Origin: Siphonodentalium dalli
Taxonomy: Eukaryota; Mollusca; Scaphopoda; Gadilida; Siphonodentaliidae
DNA length: 64,000 nt
Assembly (NCBI GenBank): GCA_032622095.1
Contig: CP136066.1
Location: forward strand, 232,752,961 to 232,816,960
Reading direction: 5' to 3'
Shown here one piece after another: positions 57,123 to 64,000 of the stretch. Position 1 is the first letter of the stretch; each line of letters opens with the position of its first letter. The translations under genes were made by a program, and so were the position numbers. The notes under the pieces were generated by a model. It made no database searches, had not been told where the DNA came from, and worked only from the letters and a program-made list of their open reading frames with translations.

Positions 57123-58770
57123 TTTGTTTGTTTATAAGGGAAGAGGCGATCATTGGAATTGCTGCTAGGCTGACAAAATTTGTTATACTTTTCTTCTTTT
57201 GAAAGTCGTCATCTGGCCGCCAAAATCTTAAGGTCGGAACATTTAAAGACATATTATGGAATTGTTCGGGTGCGTTAAACTGTTAAGTTAGTATTTAGGC
57301 GCTATGCCAATTGGAGGGATATATCATTCTACTAACATCGCCGAAAATTTCAAATAAATCGACCTTACCATTCCATAGAAAACATCGTCTGAACTACGCG
57401 CAATTGTAAATATTTACTTCTCGATTCGGGACGCTACTATCTGCGACAAGGTAACGAAAAAGATTTCGCCATCGATAGTCACTATCTTTAATTAATATAT
57501 AAGAATGACGGTGTTTGTTATCAATTTGGACATAATATGTGTAAAAAATACTACTTTGAGAAAAATTATTCTCCATTTCTATTTGATCACCCTACCGGAG
57601 TGTTTAACATCACTTTTAATAATAATTAAGGCACTAGTTTCAATCGAATGATTGGAAGTCACGCAGAATGAAATTGTGCGACGTCATTGGTTGAAACTGA
57701 TTAATGTTGGTTGAAAAAATCAGACTTTTTTTATAACTGAATAACCGTTGCTATATTGCAAATCGAAGAGTTGTTAAATCATTCCCTTGATTTATTTACA
57801 TATAATTACAACTGCTTTCGTTTTCGTCGAAATGCGGGCATTTGATTGGTCGAGAGAGACTAGTGCGTGACCTGATCTATCAGTGCATAGACGTTGCAGT
57901 AGACGAGTCACATCGCGTAGTAACACTTTACGAAAAATGGGCGAGTCTCCGGATGACATGAAAGCGCGGAACGAGAATTCCATTAGAATTTCAGTGAAAA
58001 AAACAACTCGAACTCAATGCTAGAAACATTTGAAAAAGTAGTTGATGTCTATATTGCATGTTTCGGCTTCTTACGGACACTATACTATACCTATGTCTGT
58101 TCCTTTCAGCCGTATTCATGTTTTTGTATCGCTCAACTGAACACTAAAAGTTCGTGCCGCGTTTTTAATTTGTCCAATTTTTGAAAGAGCGTCCATGACA
58201 ACGTGTATAGTTACTGTGAACACAAATTATCATGAATCAGAGTGATCAACAGGCTGATGAACATGGATAATTGTATTGGAAATAAATAAAATGTGTTACC
58301 TATTACAACCCCTTTAACATTTATCTGCTTCATAACAATGGTAATGACATGGCATTTGTCACGAGAACATTAGATGTGATCAGTGCATTTGTTTACAAAT
58401 TACATCGGCCATCGGGCTCGGGGCTGGTGTTAATAATTTCCTGGAGATCGCTATCCAATCGCTTCGGATTCAACTCTGTGTGTGTTGATAACTGTTGGGT
58501 TCTTATTGAGTCATTTTAAACGTAAATCGTAGCCAAACAAGTAATTTTTGTTATCATGGATAGTTCATTGCTGAAAATTGAAGTTGAGGTGTAAATATTT
58601 ATTTTCTGAAAGTTTGCTTGGTGAAGTTGCTCGTTGACAATTTCGGCCAATTTATTTTCGGCCCATCAACCAAATTCGGAGATCGTCCAACGGACAATCC
58701 TGTTATGGCAATTAATTTTCTGAGATGGATTAATAGTAGATAGTTGAAATAACGTGTTATCGTTGTAATT
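57123..58770. other. AT-rich low-copy intergenic sequence
   Basis: The minisatellite ends in a T-rich stretch (TTTTTGTTTGTTTATAAGGG). The next 1.65 kb shows no domain I recognise. Two minus-strand open frames of about 60 codons with true ATG starts (57394-57576 and 57792-57983) match nothing I know. AATAAATAAA at 58281-58290 could be a + strand polyadenylation signal, but no coding exon upstream supports it. A short ATG frame at 58556-58588 followed by GTGTAA could be a first exon, but this is weak. Confidence 0.6.
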
Positions 58771-58938
58771 ATAAGCCACCAACGTCGTTTTTCGGTTGAT
58801 CTATGAGCCTATAGATCGATCAGTAGACGAATAACATACTTAGTATAATCCGTTTCGCGGAATTATACAGTATGTTATTCGTCTACTGATCGATCTATAG
58901 GCTCATAGATCAACCAAAAAACGACGTTGATGGCATAT
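58771..58938. repeat. 168-bp hairpin element (inverted repeat)
   Basis: Arms of about 80 bp fold back around TTTCG (centre about 58854.5). The left arm has CTATGAGCCTATAGATCGAT and the right arm its reverse complement ending CTCATAG. The outer 14 bp pair with two mismatches, and there is a small bulge near the loop. It has no coding capacity. It resembles a foldback or MITE-type element; I see no convincing target-site duplication. Confidence 0.85.
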
Positions 58939-59394
58939 GTATATTCCGATGGGTGATAGATTAAACAGTCTTTGACTGTTGAACTCGTTATCTCAACATC
59001 CTTACAAATAACATCTTACAACCTGGCTGTCGTCTGCTTTTATTAACTTCGGTAAATCGCAGCCATGAACATAGATGTATAATTCCCTCTTTTGACAAGT
59101 TATATGCAGTAGAAACTGATACTTCAAACATCACAAATGCAACATCAGATATACCATATGAGATTTATCTTTGATGAACATTTTGATATGATTATTCAAT
59201 ATTGGCTGATGTATAGTTAGTTGATTTCAATTGATTTTTCTGTATTAATGTTCAGCTAATAATCTCAGAATGTTCGTTGAAATAGTTATAAAACCAGATA
59301 TCGAGAATACAAATACTCTTTTCTGTGAATAAAACACAGACACAACTGAAGATTGGGTTATTTATTTTCTATGTAGGCTTAATAAATAGAGGAT
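58939..59394. other. AT-rich intergenic sequence
   Basis: No gene or RNA feature is recognisable. A minus-strand AATAAA (TTTATT at 59361-59366 on +) lies about 400 bp beyond the stop of the enzyme fragment at 59765 and could serve it, but this is speculative. Confidence 0.5.
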
Positions 59395-59544
59395 ATCTAC
59401 ACTTTTTTGTTGGATATGGGAATTATCTCATTCGTGATGACAAAAAATACGAATTTCCACGAGTGGCTGTGCCACGAGTGGAAATTCATTTTTTTTTGTT
59501 ATCACGAATGAGATCATTACCATATCCAATCAAAAAGTGTAGAT
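59395..59544. repeat. 150-bp hairpin element (inverted repeat)
   Basis: The arms ATCTACACTTTTTTGTTGGA and TCCAATCAAAAAGTGTAGAT pair around a centre at 59469.5, with GGATATGG/CCATATCC in register. The centre holds CCACGAGTGG twice in direct orientation, separated by CTGTG. A and T runs of unequal length make small bulges. It has the form of a non-coding foldback element. Confidence 0.85.
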
Positions 59545-59715
59545 GTTCTGTTTAGTATATGCTCCGCTCAGTTGGCCAATGACTCAACTCCAAAGACAAG
59601 TAAAAAGTGCAGATTTGTATACCCAACAACAACCGTGGTAGTGAGCTTGTACACATAAAATAGTTCCATTTTTCAGACAATGAAGGGTTAACATCTAGTA
59701 TGTTTAACAAAATAA

Positions 59716-59721
59716 TTTAAT
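59716..59721 (-). promoter_or_regulatory. Possible polyadenylation signal ATTAAA
   Basis: ATTAAA on the minus strand, about 45 bp beyond the TAA at 59765. It would matter only if the minus-strand open frame is used without splicing; it is a short motif in AT-rich DNA. Confidence 0.2.
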
Positions 59722-59764
59722 TCATCACATAGTACAATTGTTTCAACCTGAACACTCAGGGACT

Positions 59765-60985
59765 TTAGCATAGTCTTCCATCAAGAAACCTAATCACTTT
59801 TAATTTTAGCGCGGATGGATACGAGTGAGATATCGATATCTCACTAGACGGATAACGAGTATTAAAGTCGTCATCACATATTTTGATCTCAGTGCCGAAT
59901 GAAGGCATGCCGCAAGCGTTATCCTGAATCTGATCAACGCTCCCTATTGCAATCTTAAATGAAATCATAGCCATTTCAACGGTGCCATAACCTATAAGAA
60001 CAATATGTATTCGGCGTAGTAGAGCGCTCCACTCTTTTTTGACCGGTGCTCCTCCCACGGCGATGAATCGAACACTTTCTGGAATTTCATTCGTTCGCTT
60101 TGACATTGCGTTGATAACACTGGCGGTGCTAGAAAACACAGTGACTTTCTCCTTCCGGGCGCACTCCAAATATTTACCAATAGACTCTGGCATATCGCTT
60201 GCGCGGTAAGAAACCAATTTGCCGCCGTAAAAAACTTCAACCAGTGGATTTGCAGACATCCAACTGAAAGAGGCGTCTACCATTCTGACCGACGTGTTGT
60301 CTATTGAGTTTATATTGCTAACCAGAGCGAGCGAGGAGAGCACAGTAGAGTGCGTGTGGCAAATTAGCTTTGGGCGACCAGAGCTACCAGATGACCTTAG
60401 GATGACCACAACATCATCGGGGTCAATATGAACACTCTCTAGGTCGAACAGTTCATTTTCTTTTTCAATCATCTCTTTGAAATTGAGAACATTATCTCCG
60501 CTAAATTTTCCAACGCATATTGCACGCGTCAACGAACCGGTGCTTGATATCTGAGCAGCAAGTAAGTCCGTTATGTACTTTGGTGCGTTTTCGTACTCGT
60601 CTGAAAAAACGAGCGCGACCGGCTTCGCCTTAGAAATAACAAGCTGGAGATCAGAGAAATCATCTCTCAATACACTACTATTCAGCGGGATAGCTCCTGT
60701 TAAGATGATTCCACATTGGATGATAACACATGCAATTGAATTCCGTAGGCAGACGACGATAACGTCACCCTTCTTGATTCCATCCCTGGATAATGCCGAT
60801 GCGAACTTTCGAGATTGTTCGTGCAATTCACCGTATGTGGCGCTGGCCTCAAGCTTGTGTTCGTGGTAGATGGTCAACGCAATCTTGTCGGCACTCTCTT
60901 CGACTCGACGCTTTGCTATCTGGATGATTGTTTCTCTCGACCGTTTGATCCCGACGGGATTTGAAATGTAGCTCAGGTCAGACAT
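59765..60985 (-). CDS. N-terminal part of an adenylate-forming enzyme (acyl-CoA synthetase / luciferase-like), 3' truncated
   Basis: The frame has 406 codons from ATG at 60985; a GTG two codons upstream is not a plausible eukaryotic start. Family motifs, in order: GAIPLNSS (residues 98-105, A2-like), the phosphate-binding loop SSGSSGRPK (198-206), AVGGAPV (309-315) and GYGTVEMAM (332-340), which aligns with the YGxTE adenine-site motif. Known family members activate a carboxylic acid with ATP to an acyl-adenylate and usually pass it to CoA; the substrate cannot be told here. The frame stops before the TGD, GRxxD and catalytic-lysine motifs, which in this family are needed for activity. A strong donor, CTA|GTGAGA, lies at 59844, so the true exon is probably 59845-60985 (1141 nt, ending in phase 1). 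The last 26 codons would then be intron read-through. The matching C-terminal exon lies 1.1 kb away on the opposite strand. A TATATTTAA stretch precedes the ATG. Confidence 0.85.
   Translation of the reverse strand: MSDLSYISNPVGIKRSRETIIQIAKRRVEESADKIALTIYHEHKLEASATYGELHEQSRKFASALSRDGIKKGDVIVVCLRNSIACVIIQCGIILTGAIPLNSSVLRDDFSDLQLVISKAKPVALVFSDEYENAPKYITDLLAAQISSTGSLTRAICVGKFSGDNVLNFKEMIEKENELFDLESVHIDPDDVVVILRSSGSSGRPKLICHTHSTVLSSLALVSNINSIDNTSVRMVDASFSWMSANPLVEVFYGGKLVSYRASDMPESIGKYLECARKEKVTVFSSTASVINAMSKRTNEIPESVRFIAVGGAPVKKEWSALLRRIHIVLIGYGTVEMAMISFKIAIGSVDQIQDNACGMPSFGTEIKICDDDFNTRYPSSEISISHSYPSALKLKVIRFLDGRLC
59824..59845. repeat. 22-bp perfect palindrome spanning the putative splice donor
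   Basis: AGTGAGATATC is followed at once by its reverse complement, with the centre between 59834 and 59835. The donor GTGAGA of the minus-strand enzyme exon lies in one half, and the same motif is present on the + strand in the other half. Confidence 0.95.
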
Positions 60986-61329
60986 ACTCACCGTGGAAGT
61001 ACCTTTAAATATACATAATAATATTTATACCATTAGATCTTAATGTGTCGTAAAACATATTTCAGCATTGATAGCCAACTTTCTACAAACTAAATATTTC
61101 TGAAGTGCAACTAAATCATCAAGCTCTTTACGTCAAATCATATTGTTTCACACCATACTATAATTATAATTTCACCCATACAGAGCCCCAAACAAACATG
61201 AGCAGACGACACTCTTCTATATGCTTCTATATATGGGGCTCCCTGCAGGGTAAAGGATGTTTTTTTATTTTATGTCCTAAAAATTGTAAGAAACATTTAT
61301 TTTTAAAAAACATGATAAAAAATTGTTAG
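60986..61329. other. Upstream flank of the minus-strand enzyme exon
   Basis: AT-rich sequence without a recognisable exon. An 8-bp inverted pair (GAGCCCCA at 61183 and TGGGGCTC at 61234) flanks 43 bp. No N-terminal exon for the + strand fragment at 62145 is present here. Confidence 0.5.
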
Positions 61330-61398
61330 GCCAATGCATTCTCTTATATATGCGAGGCGACCTATGGTCGACTCGCATATATAAGAGAATGCATTGGC
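61330..61398. repeat. 69-bp near-perfect palindrome
   Basis: The 27-bp arms are perfect (61330-61356 and 61372-61398; left arm begins GCCAATGCATTCTC). The 15-bp centre is itself CGACC-TAT-GGTCG, so the whole element pairs with one mismatch. The central stretch of each arm is TATATA-rich. Confidence 0.95.
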
Positions 61399-61430
61399 AC
61401 AAGGTAAAAAAATCGTTGCTGTCTTGTTAT

Positions 61431-61578
61431 TGAAGATGGTATATCTCTTCCGAACAAGTTTGATACAGTTTCAGGGATATAAACTAATAAATGTGATTGG
61501 AATACATCTTCTATGTATTAATATTGATTTTATTTCGATTTTTATGGTATAATACATGCAAACTTCCGGGACAGTTTT
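61431..61578 (+). repeat. Left inverted-repeat arm (148 bp) flanking the C-terminal enzyme exon
   Basis: 61431-61486 matches the reverse complement of 63342-63397 with about four mismatches in 56 bp (begins TGAAGATGGTATATCTCTTC). 61487-61578 matches the reverse complement of 62924-63014 at roughly 93% (contains ATAAATGTGATTGGAATACA and CGGGACAGTTTT). These are two copies of one dispersed repeat in opposite orientation, bracketing 1.35 kb. Confidence 0.85.
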
Positions 61579-61751
61579 ACGAGCTATTTTTAGAACAAAA
61601 CACCAGACGCATTCAGATCGTATAGTAAGAGAGAGATCTTTCCATCAAGGCAAAAATTAATGACATAACGCTTCATATATTTTGTAGAAATAAACTACTT
61701 TATTATATGCTAAGCTATTAAATAGTATTATTTTTCCATCAGATACATACA

Positions 61752-61869
61752 TGTTATCGCTGCAGTGAATTGATCTGGGGCGAAGTATCACGTCGAGTTG
61801 AAGAGGCCAGATCGCTGGATCAAACGAGACGTGATGCGAAGCCCAGATCAATTCACTGCAGCGATAACA
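61752..61869. repeat. 118-bp hairpin element (inverted repeat)
   Basis: The arms TGTTATCGCTGCAGTGAATT and AATTCACTGCAGCGATAACA pair perfectly at the ends and imperfectly inward (CGAAGTATCACGTCGAG with CTCGT/ACGTGATGCG-type partners). The centre is CCAG-ATCG-CTGG. It is non-coding. Confidence 0.88.
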
Positions 61870-61882
61870 GGTTTATTATATG

Positions 61883-61926
61883 ACATGCTTTTTATTTAAA
61901 AAGCACATGCTTTTTATTTAAAAAGC
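61883..61926. repeat. Two tandem 22-bp copies, each a short dyad
   Basis: ACATGC followed by TTTTTATTTAAAAAGC occurs twice in a row. Each copy is itself a dyad, GCTTTTT...AAAAAGC, so the pair can form two small hairpins. Confidence 0.9.
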
Positions 61927-62051
61927 ACAATTTCTCTCATTAATTATGAAATGAAACCAATTCACACGCTCGCTAGTATCAAAAATAAAGAAAGAACTGT
62001 CCTGCTTTTTCCGGTCATGCGCAGTGTGCGAGATGAGGAAGGGTGGTATGA

Positions 62052-62080
62052 CATCGGATCAAACTGCAGCTGATCCGATG
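62052..62080. repeat. 10-bp inverted repeat with a PstI site in the loop
   Basis: CATCGGATCA and TGATCCGATG flank AACTGCAGC. It lies about 65 bp upstream of the putative splice acceptor of the C-terminal enzyme exon. Confidence 0.8.
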
Positions 62081-62144
62081 GCCAGGAAATGATCGCTATA
62101 CAATAGCGGTATTGGGGAAAGAAAAACGAGTCATATAATAATAG

Positions 62145-62650
62145 TCAAGCGCGAAAGCATGGGCAATATTTATCTGAGGAATAATGTTTCCCGAACACCG
62201 GGTTTCTATGGTGACGACGAACTGACCAGGGAAACCTTCAACCCAACTGGCTGGTACGATTCGAAAGATGTAGGTTATATCGATGAAGAGGGGGAGTTGT
62301 ACGTTATTGGCCGGCGTGATGATACCATAAAATATGGATCAAGCCTGGTTTACTGCAATGAGGTTGAAACCATGGTGACGGATATCGGCCTTCAGGAGAT
62401 CGATGACATCATCGTGGTTCCAGTCGATGACGAGGAGCGAGGCCAAGTCTGTTGTTTCTGCATATTGCTGCACGCTGGATACGACACGACAGAGGAAGCC
62501 TTGAAAGAAACGCTATATACTAAGATTGTTAATTTAGAACATCGGCCGCATTATCTATTCATATTCGATAAGTTTTGCTATACTGTAAGTGGTAAAGTAA
62601 ACAGACACCATTTGCGATCACTAGTTCAGAGCAAATTGAGTGTAAAGTAA
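62145..62650 (+). CDS. C-terminal exon of an adenylate-forming enzyme (acyl-CoA synthetase / luciferase-like)
   Basis: The frame opens at an AG acceptor at 62143-62144 and ends with TAA at 62648-62650. The first ATG is at 62159, and from there it codes 163 residues. Residues (from that ATG) show the hinge and C-terminal lobe of the family: GWYDSKDVGYID (31-42; the usual TGD is SKD, aspartate kept), GELYVIGRRDDTIKYGS (45-61), then NEVE (67-70) and TVSGKVNR (142-149) with the catalytic lysine of the adenylation step at 146. The first exon is missing on this strand. Its homologous N-terminal part lies on the minus strand at 59845-60985. Joined in phase, the two give 548 codons, the family's usual length. 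The acceptor has a poor pyrimidine tract. The protein ends QSKLSVK, so an SKL tripeptide (the peroxisomal signal of many relatives) lies three residues short of the end. It is either an exon of a broken gene or a misassembled piece. Confidence 0.85.
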
Positions 62651-62693
62651 AGTAAATTTCCCAAAAAATATTTCGAATGAAGAATTGCAATCA

Positions 62694-62699
62694 AATAAA
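62694..62699 (+). promoter_or_regulatory. Polyadenylation signal AATAAA
   Basis: A canonical AATAAA lies 44 bp after the stop of the C-terminal enzyme exon, the expected spacing for a short 3' UTR. The large palindrome starts 13 bp further on, where cleavage would be expected. Confidence 0.5.
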
Positions 62700-62712
62700 C
62701 CCACAATACATG

Positions 62713-62921
62713 GTAATGCTCTAATTAATCGACCTCTTAACCACAGCAGAATTATGGTTAACTTTTCAGGATTTAGTCGGAAATATGGCTTGTTGCCATT
62801 CATCGGAAAGCTCTCGCCGAGAGCTTTTCGGTGAATGGCAACAAGCCATATTTCCGACTAAATCCTGAAAAGTCACCCATAATTCTGCTGTGGTTAAGAG
62901 GTCGATTAATTAGAGCATTAC
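62713..62921. repeat. 209-bp near-perfect palindrome (hairpin element)
   Basis: The 104-bp arms pair around a centre at 62817 (CTCTCG-C-CGAGAG), with only a few mismatches. The left arm starts GTAATGCTCTAATTAATCGA and the right arm ends in its complement, GAGCATTAC. It has no coding capacity. The right end abuts the flanking inverted repeat at 62924. It resembles a foldback or MITE element; no target-site duplication is obvious. Confidence 0.95.
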
Positions 62922-62923
62922 TG

Positions 62924-63397
62924 AAAACTGTCCCGAAAGTTTGCATCTATTATACCAGAAAAATCGAAATAATTCAATATTAATTTATAGAAGATGTATT
63001 CCAATCACATTTATTACGCGCGCCGCGTGTATACTAATCTACAAATTCCTGTTTCGCCTGGGCGCTGCCATAGCGCATGGGGTTCTATTTATAAAATGTT
63101 AATTATTTGGACACATTAAAAGTTGTAGTGCGACCCCGAGACCGAGCCCGGTAAAAGGTGTAGTTGAGAATTTCTATATCGTTTATTTGCGTTTACATTA
63201 TGTCAATAGTGTTGATTTTTGGTTTGTGATAAGCTATGCCAATTACAAATAACAGAAATGAAACAGATTCTATAATTACAATCATGGGTACATAATGTAT
63301 TATCTTGAGCGCGTTACCATTTCTGACTATGGTTTTCTTGTTAGTTTATATCCCCGAGACTGTATAAAACTTGTTCCGAAGAGATATACCATCTTCA
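62924..63397 (-). repeat. Right inverted-repeat arm, interrupted by an insertion
   Basis: 62924-63014 and 63342-63397 together match the reverse complement of 61431-61578. The two halves are contiguous in the left copy but are separated here by about 324 bp, so this copy was interrupted after the two copies diverged. Confidence 0.85.
63017..63340. mobile_element. 324-bp insertion flanked by TTA, nature unknown
   Basis: Comparison with the intact left copy shows an insertion beginning CGCGCGCCGCGTG and ending GGTTTTCTTG, with TTA on both sides where the left copy has one. A three-base TTA/TAA duplication is known for PIF/Harbinger elements, but no terminal inverted repeats are visible here, so the family is not established. 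Inside is a small hairpin, GCGCT-GCCAT-AGCGC. There is no open frame of note. A deletion in the left copy is the alternative. Confidence 0.45.
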
Positions 63398-63700
63398 ACA
63401 CTCAGAAAAATCAGAGGCCGTATAGGTATTCTGGAGTGCCTACGGTGGTCTTTGGTAGTCCATAGCACCAAACTGACGCTGCGCTGGTATCCCATGATCC
63501 CACAGAGGTCTGTAATTCCAACAGAGCTGTACAGTTAGCATAATACGACTCGCAATCGTATCGATTACAGGTTGGAAGTTTCAAAGCGCTGTTGTCTAGA
63601 GTTACGGTTCCTGCGATCGCAGCGCCATTCGCACTTCTTTCTTTGTTTTCAAATCATCCGGACGAAAAATAATACCATCAATGGCGGTCCTTGTGGACAA
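63398..63700 (+). other. Possible 5' flank / 5' UTR of the SAM-like gene
   Basis: About 300 bp without a recognisable exon, higher in GC than the region before it. It holds the 12-bp palindrome CTGCGATCGCAG (63611-63622). A short upstream ATG frame at 63681 overlaps the next start out of frame. Confidence 0.35.
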
Positions 63701-63913
63701 ATGGATTTGGCGGATGTGTGTAATTGGCTCACTGACTGCGGTTTGGAGGAATTAGTTGATTCATTTAAAGGTTTGTCTTATATCATTATTTCTTTTCGCC
63801 AATTTCGGGCAGTTTTTAATTTTACTATGATTTCACTGTTTTCAGACTCGGCGACCAGAGGAGTGTGTTCGACACTCAGACAATATGTCTTGGAGATCCA
63901 CAAACCGATGTAA
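63701..63913 (+). CDS. Possible 5' end of a SAM-domain-like protein, two exons
   Basis: From ATG 63701 the frame gives a peptide whose VCNWLTDCGLEELVDSFK (residues 6-23) resembles the first helices of a SAM domain (WL...GL..YV..F), a helical protein- or RNA-binding module. AAAG|GTTTGT at 63770-63771 is a plausible donor, and TTTCACTGTTTTCAG, ending at 63845, is a good acceptor. The implied 75-bp intron has phase 1. The spliced frame (63701-63770 plus 63846-63913) has 45 codons and ends with TAA at 63911. A GTAAAT donor overlaps this stop at 63910, so the real gene may continue beyond the window. The intron length is a multiple of three and it has no in-frame stop, so retention would give 70 codons. 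The start context is only fair (C at -3, G at +4). The assignment is tentative because the fold is short and common. Confidence 0.4.
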   Translation: MDLADVCNWLTDCGLEELVDSFKGLSYIIISFRQFRAVFNFTMISLFSDSATRGVCSTLRQYVLEIHKPM

Positions 63914-64000
63914 ATTAGATCGTTCGAGTTAAAATAGATAAATCGGTCTATTTCCTAGTCTGGGCAAGTTTATAGAAGGACTATTTTACAAGTACGGTAT
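63914..64000. other. Window end, no feature seen
   Basis: AT-rich sequence that would be intron if the GTAAAT donor at 63910 is used. Confidence 0.4.

Noticed and set aside
57394-57576. 60-codon minus-strand open frame with an ATG
   Set aside because: No recognisable family and short; judged a chance frame.
57792-57983. 63-codon minus-strand open frame with an ATG
   Set aside because: No recognisable family, no splice or polyadenylation context beyond AT-rich motifs, and a length expected by chance.
60573-60869. 98-codon + strand open frame inside the enzyme exon
   Set aside because: It is antisense to the well-supported AMP-binding coding sequence and is explained as its shadow.
60986-60991. 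Upstream GTG start giving two more residues for the enzyme N-terminus
   Set aside because: GTG is not a normal eukaryotic start, and an ATG with A at -3 follows two codons later.
63017-63340. tRNA-derived SINE in the 324-bp insertion (a GGTTC-like B-box resemblance on one strand)
   Set aside because: No convincing A box at the right spacing, no A-rich tail and no long target duplication.
63539-63556. T7-promoter-like string (ATAATACGACTCGCAATCG)
   Set aside because: It matches only the first part of the phage promoter and lacks the CACTATAGG end; a chance match.

Overview
The window is eukaryotic and most likely from an invertebrate animal. It is dominated by two unrelated satellite arrays joined across an assembly gap. 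The only gene-like sequence, in the last 5 kb, has spliceosomal introns, AATAAA-type signals and animal-type domains (adenylate-forming enzyme, SAM-like). There are no bacterial-style operons, ribosome binding sites or tRNA/rRNA genes. I cannot name the species.

Layout. (1) 1-21616: a satellite with a 230-bp monomer carrying one PstI site (CTGCAG). About 70 monomers run on the + strand to 15998. The array then flips, and about 24 monomers run on the - strand up to the gap. The right arm mirrors the 10.0-15.6 kb part of the left arm in order, so this is a large inverted duplication with a 360-bp spacer. Within the left arm an 8-monomer, 1835-bp higher-order unit is repeated almost without change. 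(2) 21617-21716: exactly 100 N. (3) 21717-57122: about 35.4 kb of a 23-bp minisatellite, with multi-kilobase higher-order duplications, the clearest about 5.12-5.17 kb long. It is largely stop-free in the three forward frames, and because 23 is not a multiple of 3 every frame gives the same 23-residue peptide repeat. The long open frames are a property of the repeat, not evidence of genes. (4) 57123-64000: low-copy, AT-rich sequence with several hairpin (palindromic) elements.

Genes. Two fragments together make one complete adenylate-forming (AMP-binding, acyl-CoA-synthetase/luciferase-like) enzyme, but they lie in opposite orientations. The N-terminal two thirds is on the - strand (59765-60985) and the C-terminal part is on the + strand (62145-62650). 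Taking a GTGAGA donor at 59844 and an AG acceptor at 62144, the phases match and the sum is 548 codons, the usual length of the family. This looks like a two-exon gene broken by an inversion of one exon, or by an assembly error of that form. The C-terminal exon is followed by AATAAA, then a 209-bp near-perfect palindrome, and the segment holding it is bracketed by inverted repeats of about 148 bp. At the right edge there is a possible first exon pair of a SAM-domain-like protein (63701-63913) with a 75-bp intron.

The strongest leads are the oppositely oriented, phase-matched enzyme exons in a cluster of palindromes, the inverted satellite duplication, and the frame-independent minisatellite.
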